A stretch of 64,000 nt of DNA from Paenibacillus sp. ACRRX (GTDB taxonomy: Bacteria; Bacillota; Bacilli; Paenibacillales; Paenibacillaceae), in contig NZ_JAKRNK010000001.1 of assembly GCF_022346885.1 (NCBI RefSeq), positions 620,001-684,000 on the forward strand, in the 5' to 3' direction. The stretch's first letter is position 1; each line of letters starts with the position of its first letter. Under the pieces are notes generated by a model, which searched no databases, was not told where the DNA came from, and was given only the letters and a program-made list of their open reading frames with translations. This document shows positions 18,312 through 26,409 of the stretch, piece after piece. The position numbers and the translations under genes are program-made.

Positions 18312-18896
18312 ATGGGTCCACGGCCAAATCAGCATCCTCATAGTTCTGGATATGGCGAAATAAGGAACGACAGTAACGAGCAGTTCTCCGCATCATCCAT
18401 GCGGCAAGGGGAACCTTCTCCTGCCGCGTATGGTGAAGGTCCGTTTGTTCACGAAGGCGCAGAGCCGCGGCCGAAGGAAGGCGGCAAAAGACAGCCTCCG
18501 TTTCCCAGGCCGCCCAACTGCCCTTTAACGGTGCAGAAGGCTGCGCTTATTGCAGCGCTGCTATATGATTGGCTGCTCATAGAGTCTGTCATTATTAACC
18601 GGAACAAATCGGTACAGGTCATTTTGGCTGGAGATTTCGGCAAGATCGGATTTTCGCCGGATTTGTTTAATAGCGAGCAGCTTGCTGAAAATGTAGGTTT
18701 GTTCGAAGCGTTAGAAGATGCGCAAATATTCCCTAATGCTGGAGAAATTGCAGCGGAAGAGGCGTCTGTCGTCGAAAGGAATAAGAAAAAGAAGCCGCCG
18801 TTATCAAGAAACAAGCAGCGTCCGGGGAATACGCCTGTCCGTAAGCCGAGACGAAAGCGGTTGAGTCGAACTCCATTCTTTAATAAGAACATATAA
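18312..18896 (+). CDS. Hypothetical basic Pro-rich protein
   Basis: The product has 194 residues from the ATG with AAAGGTGGG upstream; the frame opens 16 codons earlier without a ribosome site. The N-terminus (1-70) is Pro/Gly/Ser/His-rich and probably disordered. The central region (about 70-150) looks folded (TVQKAALIAALLYDWLLIESVII, VQVILAGDFGKIGF). The C-terminal 45 residues are strongly basic (KKKKPPLSRNKQRP, RKPRRKR). I do not recognise the family. The composition would suit a spore-surface or nucleic-acid-associated protein, but nothing proves it. Confidence 0.65.
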   Translation: MGPRPNQHPHSSGYGEIRNDSNEQFSASSMRQGEPSPAAYGEGPFVHEGAEPRPKEGGKRQPPFPRPPNCPLTVQKAALIAALLYDWLLIESVIINRNKSVQVILAGDFGKIGFSPDLFNSEQLAENVGLFEALEDAQIFPNAGEIAAEEASVVERNKKKKPPLSRNKQRPGNTPVRKPRRKRLSRTPFFNKNI

Positions 18897-18929
18897 GATC
18901 AGGTAACAAAACTGCATTATGAATGAGCA

Positions 18930-18980
18930 CGGGGCTGTCCAACAAGTCAGTACAAATTGACTGCTGGAAGCCTCGTTTTT
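18930..18980 (+). terminator. Long imperfect hairpin terminator
   Basis: CGGGGCT-GTCCAACAAGTCA pairs imperfectly with TGAC-TGCTGGA-AGCCTCG and is followed by TTTTT. The left arm carries the recurrent CTGTCCAACAA motif. Confidence 0.7.
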
Positions 18981-19004
18981 GTTAATGTTAAAAATAGGAA
19001 CGAT

Positions 19005-19499
19005 TTAAATTTTAGCTACACGAACAGTGTTACCGTGCCTCTGTATAAGTCTTAGTAAATCCTCAATTGAAATCCAGATTGTTGCGGTATTTTCATTTGG
19101 ATGTATGCCGATGTTATTAAGTGGTAATAAATCCTCATCGATTATAACTTCGACTTTACGTTCGGTATCGTTTAGTACGCCCAAGGGTGTCACTGCGCCT
19201 TTATGCAAGCCAAGATAGTTAAGCAGATCGTCTTCAGAAGCAAAGCTGAGTGGTCTTGAATTCAGTAGCGCTCGCAATTCCTTCAAATTTACCGTTTTAT
19301 CTTTTTGAATGGTTAGTAAATAATAACTTCTTTTTTTATCGTCCCGAACAAATAGATTTTTCGCAACTTGATTGGCATTAGGCATTGCGAAACGATCCAT
19401 TTCTTCGATCGTATACGCAGCGGGATGCTCCACGATGTCATAGCTAATATTCAATTGCTCAAACAATTCCAAGATTTCTGTTTTGTTCATGTTGTTCAC
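19005..19499 (-). CDS. YbaK/ProX-type aminoacyl-tRNA deacylase
   Basis: This is a free-standing trans-editing protein (164 residues) of the PrdX/ProXp-ala subgroup of the YbaK fold. It hydrolyses mischarged tRNA, probably Ala-tRNA(Pro). Diagnostic blocks are YDIVEHPAAYTIEEM, AKNLFVRDDKKRSYYLL, the Lys-containing KDKTVNLKELR, LSFASEDDLLNYLG and KGAVTPLGVLND. The translation could start at either of two nearby Met codons (MNNMNKTEI). It is convergent with the gene at 18312 and lies beside DUF2627. Confidence 0.9.
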   Translation of the reverse strand: MNNMNKTEILELFEQLNISYDIVEHPAAYTIEEMDRFAMPNANQVAKNLFVRDDKKRSYYLLTIQKDKTVNLKELRALLNSRPLSFASEDDLLNYLGLHKGAVTPLGVLNDTERKVEVIIDEDLLPLNNIGIHPNENTATIWISIEDLLRLIQRHGNTVRVAKI

Positions 19500-19561
19500 C
19501 TGTCTTTATGATTATATATTCTCGACTAAGCTAATTACTTATTGGACAACCCTTGGTTATG

Positions 19562-19897
19562 TTATTCCTCTTGTGAAGCGGCGGTCCTGGCTTGAGATGA
19601 CGCCCGCCCAATCGGACGAGGCTTCTTGTCCCGAAAGCGAGGGGCGACATAATTATGTTTCTTGTCCCGAAAGAAAATCCAACCTCCGATAAACGAAACG
19701 CCGATTGCAAACAAGAGTAAGCCAAATAAAAAGGAAAGCCACTCGAAAGTAGGAGACACGATTGTGCTGTTGCCATTATCCGCTATGTAATGGAAGATAG
19801 CGTTTTTCATTTGTAAAAAGCCGATAGTGGCCAGCACTCCAGGAACAACTAATAACAAGATGGCGATAAATCTGGAAATCGTAGTCCTTATGCTCAT
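19562..19897 (-). CDS. yqzF: DUF2627 membrane protein (YqzF-like)
   Basis: This 111-residue protein has two transmembrane helices (about 8-28 and 50-72) and a basic, probably cytoplasmic tail (RDKKHNYVAPRFRDKKPRP). It fits the DUF2627 pattern, whose B. subtilis member yqzF sits beside the branched-chain dehydrogenase genes. It is divergent from lpdV here. The function is unknown; the conserved location suggests a link to branched-chain amino or fatty acid metabolism. Confidence 0.8.
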   Translation of the reverse strand: MSIRTTISRFIAILLLVVPGVLATIGFLQMKNAIFHYIADNGNSTIVSPTFEWLSFLFGLLLFAIGVSFIGGWIFFRDKKHNYVAPRFRDKKPRPIGRASSQARTAASQEE

Positions 19898-20017
19898 GCG
19901 TTATTCCATCCCTCTGTCTGAATAGTCCAATTCTCTCCATATTTTACCTTGAAATAAGAACGTTGTCTAATCCCATTCATTCGGACGTGCATGATGTCGT
20001 TATAGGTGGCGGTTGGT

Positions 20018-20046
20018 TTGGCGAGAAATAAAATAAGTTGTACAAT
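20018..20046 (+). promoter_or_regulatory. Candidate sigma-A promoter for the lpdV-bkd cluster
   Basis: TTGGCG, 17 bp and TACAAT lie 49 bp upstream of the lpdV start. No sigma-54 (-24/-12 GG..GC) element, as used by B. subtilis BkdR, was recognised. Confidence 0.4.
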
Positions 20047-20094
20047 AGGGCTATATGCAGCATTATCGATCGTAACGGGGAGTGGATATGTCAA

Positions 20095-21516
20095 ATGACC
20101 AAACAAGTGGATGTCGCCATATTAGGTGGCGGTACAGGTGGTTACATTGCAGCAATTGCTGCTGCACAGGCTGGGCATCAAGTGGTTGTTGTGGAACGAG
20201 ACCTTCTTGGAGGGACGTGCCTGCATCGAGGGTGCATTCCAAGTAAGGCGCTGCTTCGTAGTGCAGAAGTATACGCGCAAGCACGTGAGAGTGAACGATT
20301 TGGTATACATATGGAAGGCATAACCTATAACTTTGAGCGTGTACAATCACGCAAGCAAGAAATCGTAGACCAGCTTCATCGTGGTGTTCAGTACTTAATG
20401 AAGAAACATAATATTGAAGTGATTTATGGAAATGGCCGTGTGATGGGCCCTTCTATTTTCTCACCGCAGAGCGGATCAGTAGCGGTTGAATTAGAAGAAG
20501 GCGAGTCGGTTACAATCGTTCCAAAACACCTCATCATTGCTACGGGTTCACGGCCGCGTATTTTGCCAGGATTGGAGCCTGACGGCAACGCTGTTGCAAC
20601 GAGTGACGAAGCATTGGAGTGGAGCAGCTTACCCCAAAGCGTTGCGATCGTGGGCGGCGGCGTAATTGGCGTGGAATGGGCCTCTCTGCTAGTTGACTTT
20701 GGTGTGGACGTAACCGTAATTGAAGCAGGACCGCGTCTATTGCCAACAGAGGATAAGGAAGTATCCAAAGAGATGGAACGATTGTTGAAGAAACGTGGGG
20801 TTCGTATTCATACTAACACCACTGTAGGTCATGACGGTGTTCTGAAAGCGGATGATTGCGTACAATTGTTGCTAAACAAAAAGGATGAGCCGATCTCCCT
20901 AAAAGTGGAACGAGTGCTTGTATCGGTCGGGCGTCAAGCTAACGTTGAACATATAGGGTTAGAAAATACGAATGTTCGTATTGAGAATGGTTTTATTAAA
21001 GTGAATGAATGGATGCAGACACAGGAGCCTCACATTTATGCGATAGGTGACTGTATTGGCGGTTTGCAACTAGCACATGCCGCTTCTGCTGAAGGACTTG
21101 CAGCTGTAAAACATTTCAGCGGTGAATCTCAATCGCCGTTATCTGAACATACGATTCCTAAATGTATCTATTCGCGGCCGGAAGCCGCGTCAATCGGAGT
21201 GACGGAAGAACAGGCGCGAGAAGCAGGTCTTGACGTTGTGACAGGGAAGATTCCTTTTAAAGCGATTGGCAAAGCAATCGTGCAGGGGGAAACTGATGGA
21301 TTTGTAAAAGTTGTCATTAACAGCCTGACGCAGGATGTGGTAGGCGTACATATTGTGGGACCGCACGCGACAGAACTGATAGGTGAAGCTTCGCTTGCAC
21401 AATTGCTCGATGCCTCGCCTTGGGAACTGGGACAAGTGATACATGCCCATCCATCGTTGTCCGAAATTATGAGTGAAGCCATGCTTGCTGCCGAAAATAA
21501 GTCTTTAGTGATGTAA
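20095..21516 (+). CDS. lpdV: Dihydrolipoyl dehydrogenase (E3)
   Basis: This is the FAD/NAD disulfide oxidoreductase that reoxidises the lipoyl groups of the branched-chain 2-oxoacid dehydrogenase complex. The product has 473 residues from ATG 20095, with GGGGAG 12 bases upstream. FAD-binding AILGGGTGGYIAA is at the N-terminus and the redox-active GGTCLHRGCIPSKALL is near residue 40-55. NAD-binding VAIVGGGVIGVEWASLL is mid-protein. The C-terminal HAHPSLSEIMSEA carries the catalytic His-Glu pair. It leads the cluster lpdV-bkdAA-bkdAB-bkdB-lipB. Confidence 0.95.
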   Translation: MTKQVDVAILGGGTGGYIAAIAAAQAGHQVVVVERDLLGGTCLHRGCIPSKALLRSAEVYAQARESERFGIHMEGITYNFERVQSRKQEIVDQLHRGVQYLMKKHNIEVIYGNGRVMGPSIFSPQSGSVAVELEEGESVTIVPKHLIIATGSRPRILPGLEPDGNAVATSDEALEWSSLPQSVAIVGGGVIGVEWASLLVDFGVDVTVIEAGPRLLPTEDKEVSKEMERLLKKRGVRIHTNTTVGHDGVLKADDCVQLLLNKKDEPISLKVERVLVSVGRQANVEHIGLENTNVRIENGFIKVNEWMQTQEPHIYAIGDCIGGLQLAHAASAEGLAAVKHFSGESQSPLSEHTIPKCIYSRPEAASIGVTEEQAREAGLDVVTGKIPFKAIGKAIVQGETDGFVKVVINSLTQDVVGVHIVGPHATELIGEASLAQLLDASPWELGQVIHAHPSLSEIMSEAMLAAENKSLVM

Positions 21517-21794
21517 GGTAAAGGATAGTAACAGATCGGTGAAAACAGGCTTCGTTGGTTGTGTGAGGAATGAAGTTTTCTTTTTTAAAATGTCGGAGTA
21601 TAATGGATTTAGGCTCAAGTCTTAGTACCTGGTATTAGTTCCAGCCATAAGTACAACAAGATGCTGTATAAGCTGGGCTATTTTAGCTGTGGTTGCATGA
21701 GCTTATCATATCCAGAAAGATAGCCCTGTTAATTCTAGTTTCGGCTAGCAAGGGAATAATAAAGCTACGGCTTGAATAAAGGGAGGAATACTCC

Positions 21795-22823
21795 ATGACA
21801 CCAGAAACTTCGGTTCGTCAACAAACGAAGCATGAACAGGTTGGTCTAACGGATGCGCAGGCAGTTGAGATGTACAAGATGATGCTGCTTGCACGCAAAT
21901 TTGATGAGCGTGGCATTTTGTTGCAGCGCTCGGGCAAGATTACGTTTCACATATCAGGTATAGGTCAAGAAACGGCTCAAGTCGCATCTGCTTTTGCGCT
22001 TGATCGCGAGCGTGACTACTATTTGCCTTATTACAGAGATTATGGATTTGTGCTCTCCGTTGGTCTTACGGTTAAAGATTTGCTGCTGGCCTCTTTTGCA
22101 AAAGCTGAAGATATTAGCAGTGGTGGACGCCAGATGCCAGCGCACTTTGGTGCGAAGCGTCACCGCATCGTCACGAGTTCAAGTCCCGTAACGACACAAG
22201 TGCCACACGCTGTAGGCATTGCACTGGCAGCTAAAATGCGCAAGCAGGATATCGTTTCTTTTGTTACCTTTGGAGAAGGCTCAAGCAATCAGGGTGATTT
22301 CCATGAAGGCTGTAACTTTGCAGGAGTGCATAAATTGCCTGTCATTATAATGTGTGAGAACAACCAATATGCCATATCTGTACCCTTCTCCAAACAATCG
22401 GCTGGACAGATTAGTGACCGCGCCATTGGTTACGGGTTCCCAGGGGTGCAAGTAGACGGAACGGACCCATTAGAAGTGTACCGTGTCGTCAAGGAAGCCC
22501 GTGCCCGAGCGGTACGTGGAGAAGGTCCTACATTAATTGAAGCAATGATGTATCGAATTGCTCCGCATTCTACATCAGACAATGACTTGGCTTACCGTTC
22601 AAAGGAAGAAGTGGATTTACATCGTGAGCGTGACGGCTTGCCTCGTTATCGTCAGTATTTGATGGAATGTGGCTTGTGGTCGGAAGAGCAGGATGCTGCA
22701 CTCGTGAAGGAACTGCAAGCTCATATCAATGAGGCGACGAAATATGCCGAAGAAGCACCTTATCCGCAGCCGGAGGATACGTACACACATGTGTATGCAC
22801 AGTCAGAGGAGGGGCGCAGCTAA
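21795..22823 (+). CDS. bkdAA: Branched-chain 2-oxoacid dehydrogenase E1 alpha
   Basis: This ThDP-dependent E1 alpha subunit decarboxylates 2-oxoisovalerate, 2-oxoisocaproate and 2-oxomethylvalerate to supply branched acyl-CoA primers. The product has 342 residues. The ThDP motif runs from GEGSSNQGDFHEG to IMCENNQYAIS. Other conserved blocks are LPYYRDYGFVLSVG, GGRQMPAHFGAK and the phosphorylation-loop equivalent YRIAPHSTSDND. AGGGAGG precedes the ATG. The stop overlaps the next start by one base (TAATG), so E1 alpha and beta are translationally coupled. The 278 bp before it hold no recognised signal. Confidence 0.95.
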   Translation: MTPETSVRQQTKHEQVGLTDAQAVEMYKMMLLARKFDERGILLQRSGKITFHISGIGQETAQVASAFALDRERDYYLPYYRDYGFVLSVGLTVKDLLLASFAKAEDISSGGRQMPAHFGAKRHRIVTSSSPVTTQVPHAVGIALAAKMRKQDIVSFVTFGEGSSNQGDFHEGCNFAGVHKLPVIIMCENNQYAISVPFSKQSAGQISDRAIGYGFPGVQVDGTDPLEVYRVVKEARARAVRGEGPTLIEAMMYRIAPHSTSDNDLAYRSKEEVDLHRERDGLPRYRQYLMECGLWSEEQDAALVKELQAHINEATKYAEEAPYPQPEDTYTHVYAQSEEGRS

Positions 22824-23806
22824 TGGCAGTTATGGAATATATTGATGCCATTCGATTGGCAATGAAAGAAGAAATGGAACGCGACGGAGAAGTGTTTGTA
22901 CTGGGTGAGGATGTGGGCCTGAAAGGCGGCGTGTTTACGACGACAAAAGGCTTGTATGAACAATTTGGCGAGCAGCGTGCTATCGATACGCCGCTCGCGG
23001 AGTCTGCCATTGCAGGCGTGGCGATAGGTGCAGCTATGGTAGGCATGAAGCCAATTGCCGAAATGCAATACTCAGACTTTATGTTCCCGGCTGCGAACCA
23101 GATTATAAGCGAAGCGGCCAAAATCCGTTACCGTTCAAATAACGATTGGAGCTGTCCGGTCGTCATTCGTGCGCCAATTGGTGGCGGTATATTTGGCGGA
23201 CTATATCATTCACAGTGTCCGGAGTCTGTATTTTTTGGTACGCCAGGTCTCAAAATTGTCGCGCCATTTACAGCTTATGATGCTAAAGGGCTGCTCAAGG
23301 CGGCGGTACGTGACCCTGACCCGGTCATTTTCTTTGAACACAAGAAATGTTACCGTATGATTTCAGGCGAGGTACCAGAGACGGATTACGTCGTTCCAAT
23401 CGGGAAAGCGAATGTGCTCCGGGAAGGAACGGATATTACTGTTATCGGATATAGTTTGCCGCTTCATTTTGCTTTAGAAGCTGCGGAAGAGCTGGCGAAG
23501 GAAGGCATTAGCGCTCATATTCTCGATCTTCGTACCATTCAGCCGCTTGACCGCGAATCCATCTTAGAAGCTGTAGCCAAGACAGGAAAAGTTTTGATTA
23601 TTCATGAAGATAACAAGACGGGCGGTGTAGGAGCAGAAGTAGCTGCCATTATCGCTGAGGAGCTCTTGTTTGAGCTTGATGCACCGATTATGCGGCTTTG
23701 TGGTCCTGACGTTCCTGCGATGCCGATCAGTCCTCCGCTTGAGCGTACCTTTATGCTTAACAAAGATAAAGTGAAAGCAGCGATGCATCAGCTCGCGATA
23801 TTCTAG
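22823..23806 (+). CDS. bkdAB: Branched-chain 2-oxoacid dehydrogenase E1 beta
   Basis: This is the E1 beta subunit, 327 residues, a transketolase-type pyrimidine plus C-terminal domain. Typical blocks are VFVLGEDVGLKGGVFTTTKG, DTPLAESAIAGVAIGAA, EMQYSDFMFPAANQI, RAPIGGGIFGGLYHSQCPE and HEDNKTGGVGAEVAA. It forms the alpha2-beta2 E1 with BkdAA, whose stop codon overlaps its ATG. The downstream gap to bkdB contains a strong hairpin without a T tract. Confidence 0.95.
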   Translation: MAVMEYIDAIRLAMKEEMERDGEVFVLGEDVGLKGGVFTTTKGLYEQFGEQRAIDTPLAESAIAGVAIGAAMVGMKPIAEMQYSDFMFPAANQIISEAAKIRYRSNNDWSCPVVIRAPIGGGIFGGLYHSQCPESVFFGTPGLKIVAPFTAYDAKGLLKAAVRDPDPVIFFEHKKCYRMISGEVPETDYVVPIGKANVLREGTDITVIGYSLPLHFALEAAEELAKEGISAHILDLRTIQPLDRESILEAVAKTGKVLIIHEDNKTGGVGAEVAAIIAEELLFELDAPIMRLCGPDVPAMPISPPLERTFMLNKDKVKAAMHQLAIF

Positions 23807-23854
23807 TTCGGGTGTATGCTTGCCTGTATAACACAGCAATAACGATGCGTAGCG

Positions 23855-23879
23855 GCGGTACGGGTAGTTCCCGTACCGC
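23855..23879 (+). promoter_or_regulatory. Intra-operon hairpin between bkdAB and bkdB
   Basis: A perfect 10-bp GC-rich stem (GCGGTACGGG / CCCGTACCGC) has a five-base loop and is not followed by a T tract. It is probably an mRNA stability or processing element protecting the E1 message or tuning E2 translation, rather than a terminator. Confidence 0.5.
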
Positions 23880-23904
23880 GCGTTAGCGATAGGAGTGAAT
23901 GTGG

Positions 23905-25323
23905 ATGTCCGGAAACGGAATGGGGAAGGATGTAGTCATGCCGCAGCTTGCGGAATCGTTAGTATCGGCTACAATCGGCAAATGGTTAAAGCAGCCAGGA
24001 GAAGCAATCGAGGCCTACGAACCGATATGTGAGGTTATTACGGACAAGGTGATGGCTGAAATTCCCGCTACAGAAGCGGGGATTATGCGGGAAATTATAG
24101 CTCAGGAAGGTGAGACCGTTCAAGTTGGAGCGGTTATTTGTCGTATGGATCACGGCTCAGCTGAGGTTGCAGGTTCGACTCCCGCTTTTAAGGCTGAACT
24201 TTCAGATTTGAGTGTGTCTGAAGCAGTGCCTGCACAAGGGCAAGAGATGCGCAATCGTTATTCTCCGGCTGTTCAGCGCCTTGCCCAAGAACACGGAATT
24301 AATCTAAATGATGTGCCCGGAACTGGACTTGGTGGGCGTATTACGCGTAAAGATGTGATTCAATTTGTAGAAAATCATCAAGCGATTGCTGTATCTGTGC
24401 CTGCTGCGTCCGTTCATCGGAGCAACCCGGCGGAGCAAGGGACGATATCTTCTGTTTCCACACAAAATGCAGTCTCAGCTCAGCAGCCATCAGTTGTTCA
24501 TCCTTCCGCGGCACAGGTGTCCCAGAGCAGCAACGGGCATAATGAACCTGTTCGTACGACAGGATTACACTTATCTGAGAATCCTCGTCTGCCGACGATT
24601 GAGATTGATAACGGTCAATCGGGTCGCGGCGAGTACTTGATTGACGTGACACCGATTCGCAGTACGATCGCTCGCAACATGAGACAGAGCGTATCTGAGA
24701 TTCCGCATGCATGGACAATGATTGAGGTGGACGTGACCAATCTGGTTCAGCTTCGAAATAAATTAAAAAATGAGTTTATGCGCAATGAGGGCATTAACTT
24801 GACATACTTGGCATTTGTACTTAAAGCTGTTGTTAATGCCATTAAAGATTATCCAATCATGAACTCGGTCTGGGCCGTGGATAAGATTATCGTGAAGCGG
24901 GATATTAATATATCGCTAGCGGTAGGCACTGAAGATTCGGTCATAACACCAGTTATCAAGAAAGCCGATCAGAAAAATATTGCCGGCTTGGCTCGCGAAG
25001 TGGAAGAGCTTGCTCGCAAAACCCGTGAAGGTAAACTTAAGCTTGATGATCTGCAAGGAGGAACCTTTACGATCAATAATACGGGATCATTTGGTTCAAT
25101 CTCTTCTTACCCTATCATCAACTACCCGCAAGCAGCGATCCTTACCTTTGAATCGATCGTTAAGAAACCGGTTGTTATTAATGATATGATTGCCGTTCGC
25201 TCAATGGCTAATATGTGTATGTCACTTGACCATCGTATTCTGGATGGTGTCATTTGCGGCCGCTTCTTGCAGCGTGTGAAAGAGAACCTTGAAGGGTTTG
25301 ATCTTGAAACGAAGCTGTATTAA
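23905..25323 (+). CDS. bkdB: Lipoamide acyltransferase E2 of the BCKDH complex
   Basis: This is the core dihydrolipoyl transacylase, 472 residues. The lipoyl domain (1-80) carries the lipoylation Lys in EVITDKVMAEIPA. The peripheral subunit-binding domain is near 115-150 (YSPAVQRLAQEHGINL, TGLGGRITRKDV). A long Ala/Ser/Gln/Pro linker precedes the catalytic domain with SLDHRILDGVICGRFLQ. ATG 23905 is favoured over 23899 because AGGAG is nine bases upstream. It needs the lipB product encoded next for activity. Confidence 0.95.
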   Translation: MSGNGMGKDVVMPQLAESLVSATIGKWLKQPGEAIEAYEPICEVITDKVMAEIPATEAGIMREIIAQEGETVQVGAVICRMDHGSAEVAGSTPAFKAELSDLSVSEAVPAQGQEMRNRYSPAVQRLAQEHGINLNDVPGTGLGGRITRKDVIQFVENHQAIAVSVPAASVHRSNPAEQGTISSVSTQNAVSAQQPSVVHPSAAQVSQSSNGHNEPVRTTGLHLSENPRLPTIEIDNGQSGRGEYLIDVTPIRSTIARNMRQSVSEIPHAWTMIEVDVTNLVQLRNKLKNEFMRNEGINLTYLAFVLKAVVNAIKDYPIMNSVWAVDKIIVKRDINISLAVGTEDSVITPVIKKADQKNIAGLAREVEELARKTREGKLKLDDLQGGTFTINNTGSFGSISSYPIINYPQAAILTFESIVKKPVVINDMIAVRSMANMCMSLDHRILDGVICGRFLQRVKENLEGFDLETKLY

Positions 25324-25384
25324 TGGCATGCTAGACAGTGGAGAATGAGGATGTCAGATAGATAGAAAGAAAGTGTGAGCGGTT

Positions 25385-26149
25385 ATGGATGAACAGCAGG
25401 TACAATCAGTTGGAACAGATGACAATGAACTAAAGCGACTTGTCGTACATACGTTTGATATGCTGGACTACAAGCAGGCTTGGGAAATGCAGAAGCAGGT
25501 TGTACGTGCGGTGGATGAAGGGACACGTTCGGATACATTGTTCCTATTGGAGCATCCGCCTACCTATACTATTGGTTCGCAGCGTCACCCTGAGCATCTG
25601 CTGCTGTCTCCCGAGCAGTTGAAGCAGCGCGGCATTCAAGTGTATGAGATTGACCGTGGCGGTGATATTACTTATCACGGACCTGGGCAATTGGTGGGTT
25701 ACCCGATTTTGCTGTTGGATGGTCAGCGGCTGGATTTGCATGGCTACTTACGTAATCTGGAAGAAGTGATTATCCGCTACTTAGCGTCTTTTGGTCTGGT
25801 GGGCATCCGCAAGCCTGAATTTACAGGCGTCTGGGTCGGAGAAACGAAGATTGCAGCAATTGGTGTAAAGTTTAACAAGTGTCGCCGGCATCGTGGTTTT
25901 GTAACGAGTCATGGATTTGCATTTAATATTAAGAGCGGTATTCAGTATGAGGGATTCACCGGAATTGTCCCATGTGGTATTCAACAATATGGAGTTACCT
26001 CGCTAGAAGATGTAACAGGCCAGACTTTTACCGTTCAACAAGTTGGTGCGCAATTATTGCCTTACTTTGTTGAAGTATTTGGGTACGATCAAGTAGTCAA
26101 TGAGAACTGGTCTGAGTCAGTAGAGCATACGAACACGAGCCATGCATAA
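25385..26149 (+). CDS. lipB: Octanoyl-[ACP]:protein N-octanoyltransferase LipB
   Basis: LipB transfers octanoyl from ACP to lipoyl domains, the first step in de novo lipoylation. The product has 254 residues with the LipB signatures LLEHPPTYTIGSQ, RGGDITYHGPGQLVGYP, GVWVGETKIAAIGVKF and the catalytic Cys in GIVPCGIQQYG. This is the E. coli-type LipB fold and not the LipM/LipL system of B. subtilis. It lies 61 bp after bkdB, so the E2 lipoyl acceptor and its lipoylation enzyme share a transcript. An N-terminal extension of about 20 acidic residues precedes the conserved domain. Confidence 0.95.
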   Translation: MDEQQVQSVGTDDNELKRLVVHTFDMLDYKQAWEMQKQVVRAVDEGTRSDTLFLLEHPPTYTIGSQRHPEHLLLSPEQLKQRGIQVYEIDRGGDITYHGPGQLVGYPILLLDGQRLDLHGYLRNLEEVIIRYLASFGLVGIRKPEFTGVWVGETKIAAIGVKFNKCRRHRGFVTSHGFAFNIKSGIQYEGFTGIVPCGIQQYGVTSLEDVTGQTFTVQQVGAQLLPYFVEVFGYDQVVNENWSESVEHTNTSHA

Positions 26150-26161
26150 AGCATGGCTCGT
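26135..26161. terminator. Hairpin overlapping the lipB stop codon
   Basis: ACGAGCCATGC / GCATGGCTCGT is a perfect 11-bp stem whose loop contains the TAA stop. There is no T tract (CCGTC follows), so termination strength is uncertain. It faces the convergent prli42 gene. Confidence 0.5.
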
Positions 26162-26225
26162 CCGTCATTGTTGCGGTGGATATATGATATCCATTAATGT
26201 ACTTGTAATTGGCTTGACTGGCTGA

Positions 26226-26330
26226 TTACAGTCCGTATAAGAATGGTTCAACCAGTACGAACAAGGTAGAAGCTACCATGGCGATAAGCATAAGATAGAC
26301 AATGATGCGGAACCAGCGCTTTTTATTCAT
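26226..26330 (-). CDS. prli42: Stressosome-associated protein Prli42
   Basis: A 34-residue single-pass membrane protein reading MNKKRWFRIIVYLMLIAM..., with a short basic N-terminus, one hydrophobic helix and the short tail VEPFLYGL. This matches the Prli42 pattern (MNKK..R..YLMLI.M..ST). Prli42 is a miniprotein first shown in Listeria to anchor the stressosome at the membrane for stress sensing. AAAGGAG lies 12 bases upstream of the ATG. It is divergent from the M20 peptidase gene and convergent with lipB. Its small size makes it easy to miss. Confidence 0.85.
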   Translation of the reverse strand: MNKKRWFRIIVYLMLIAMVASTLFVLVEPFLYGL

Positions 26331-26409
26331 GGATGTAAGGCACTCCTTTCTCGTACGGAACGTTCATATATTCTATTCTAACGAAAATCAAGTCAGGAGG
26401 AAAGTCAAT

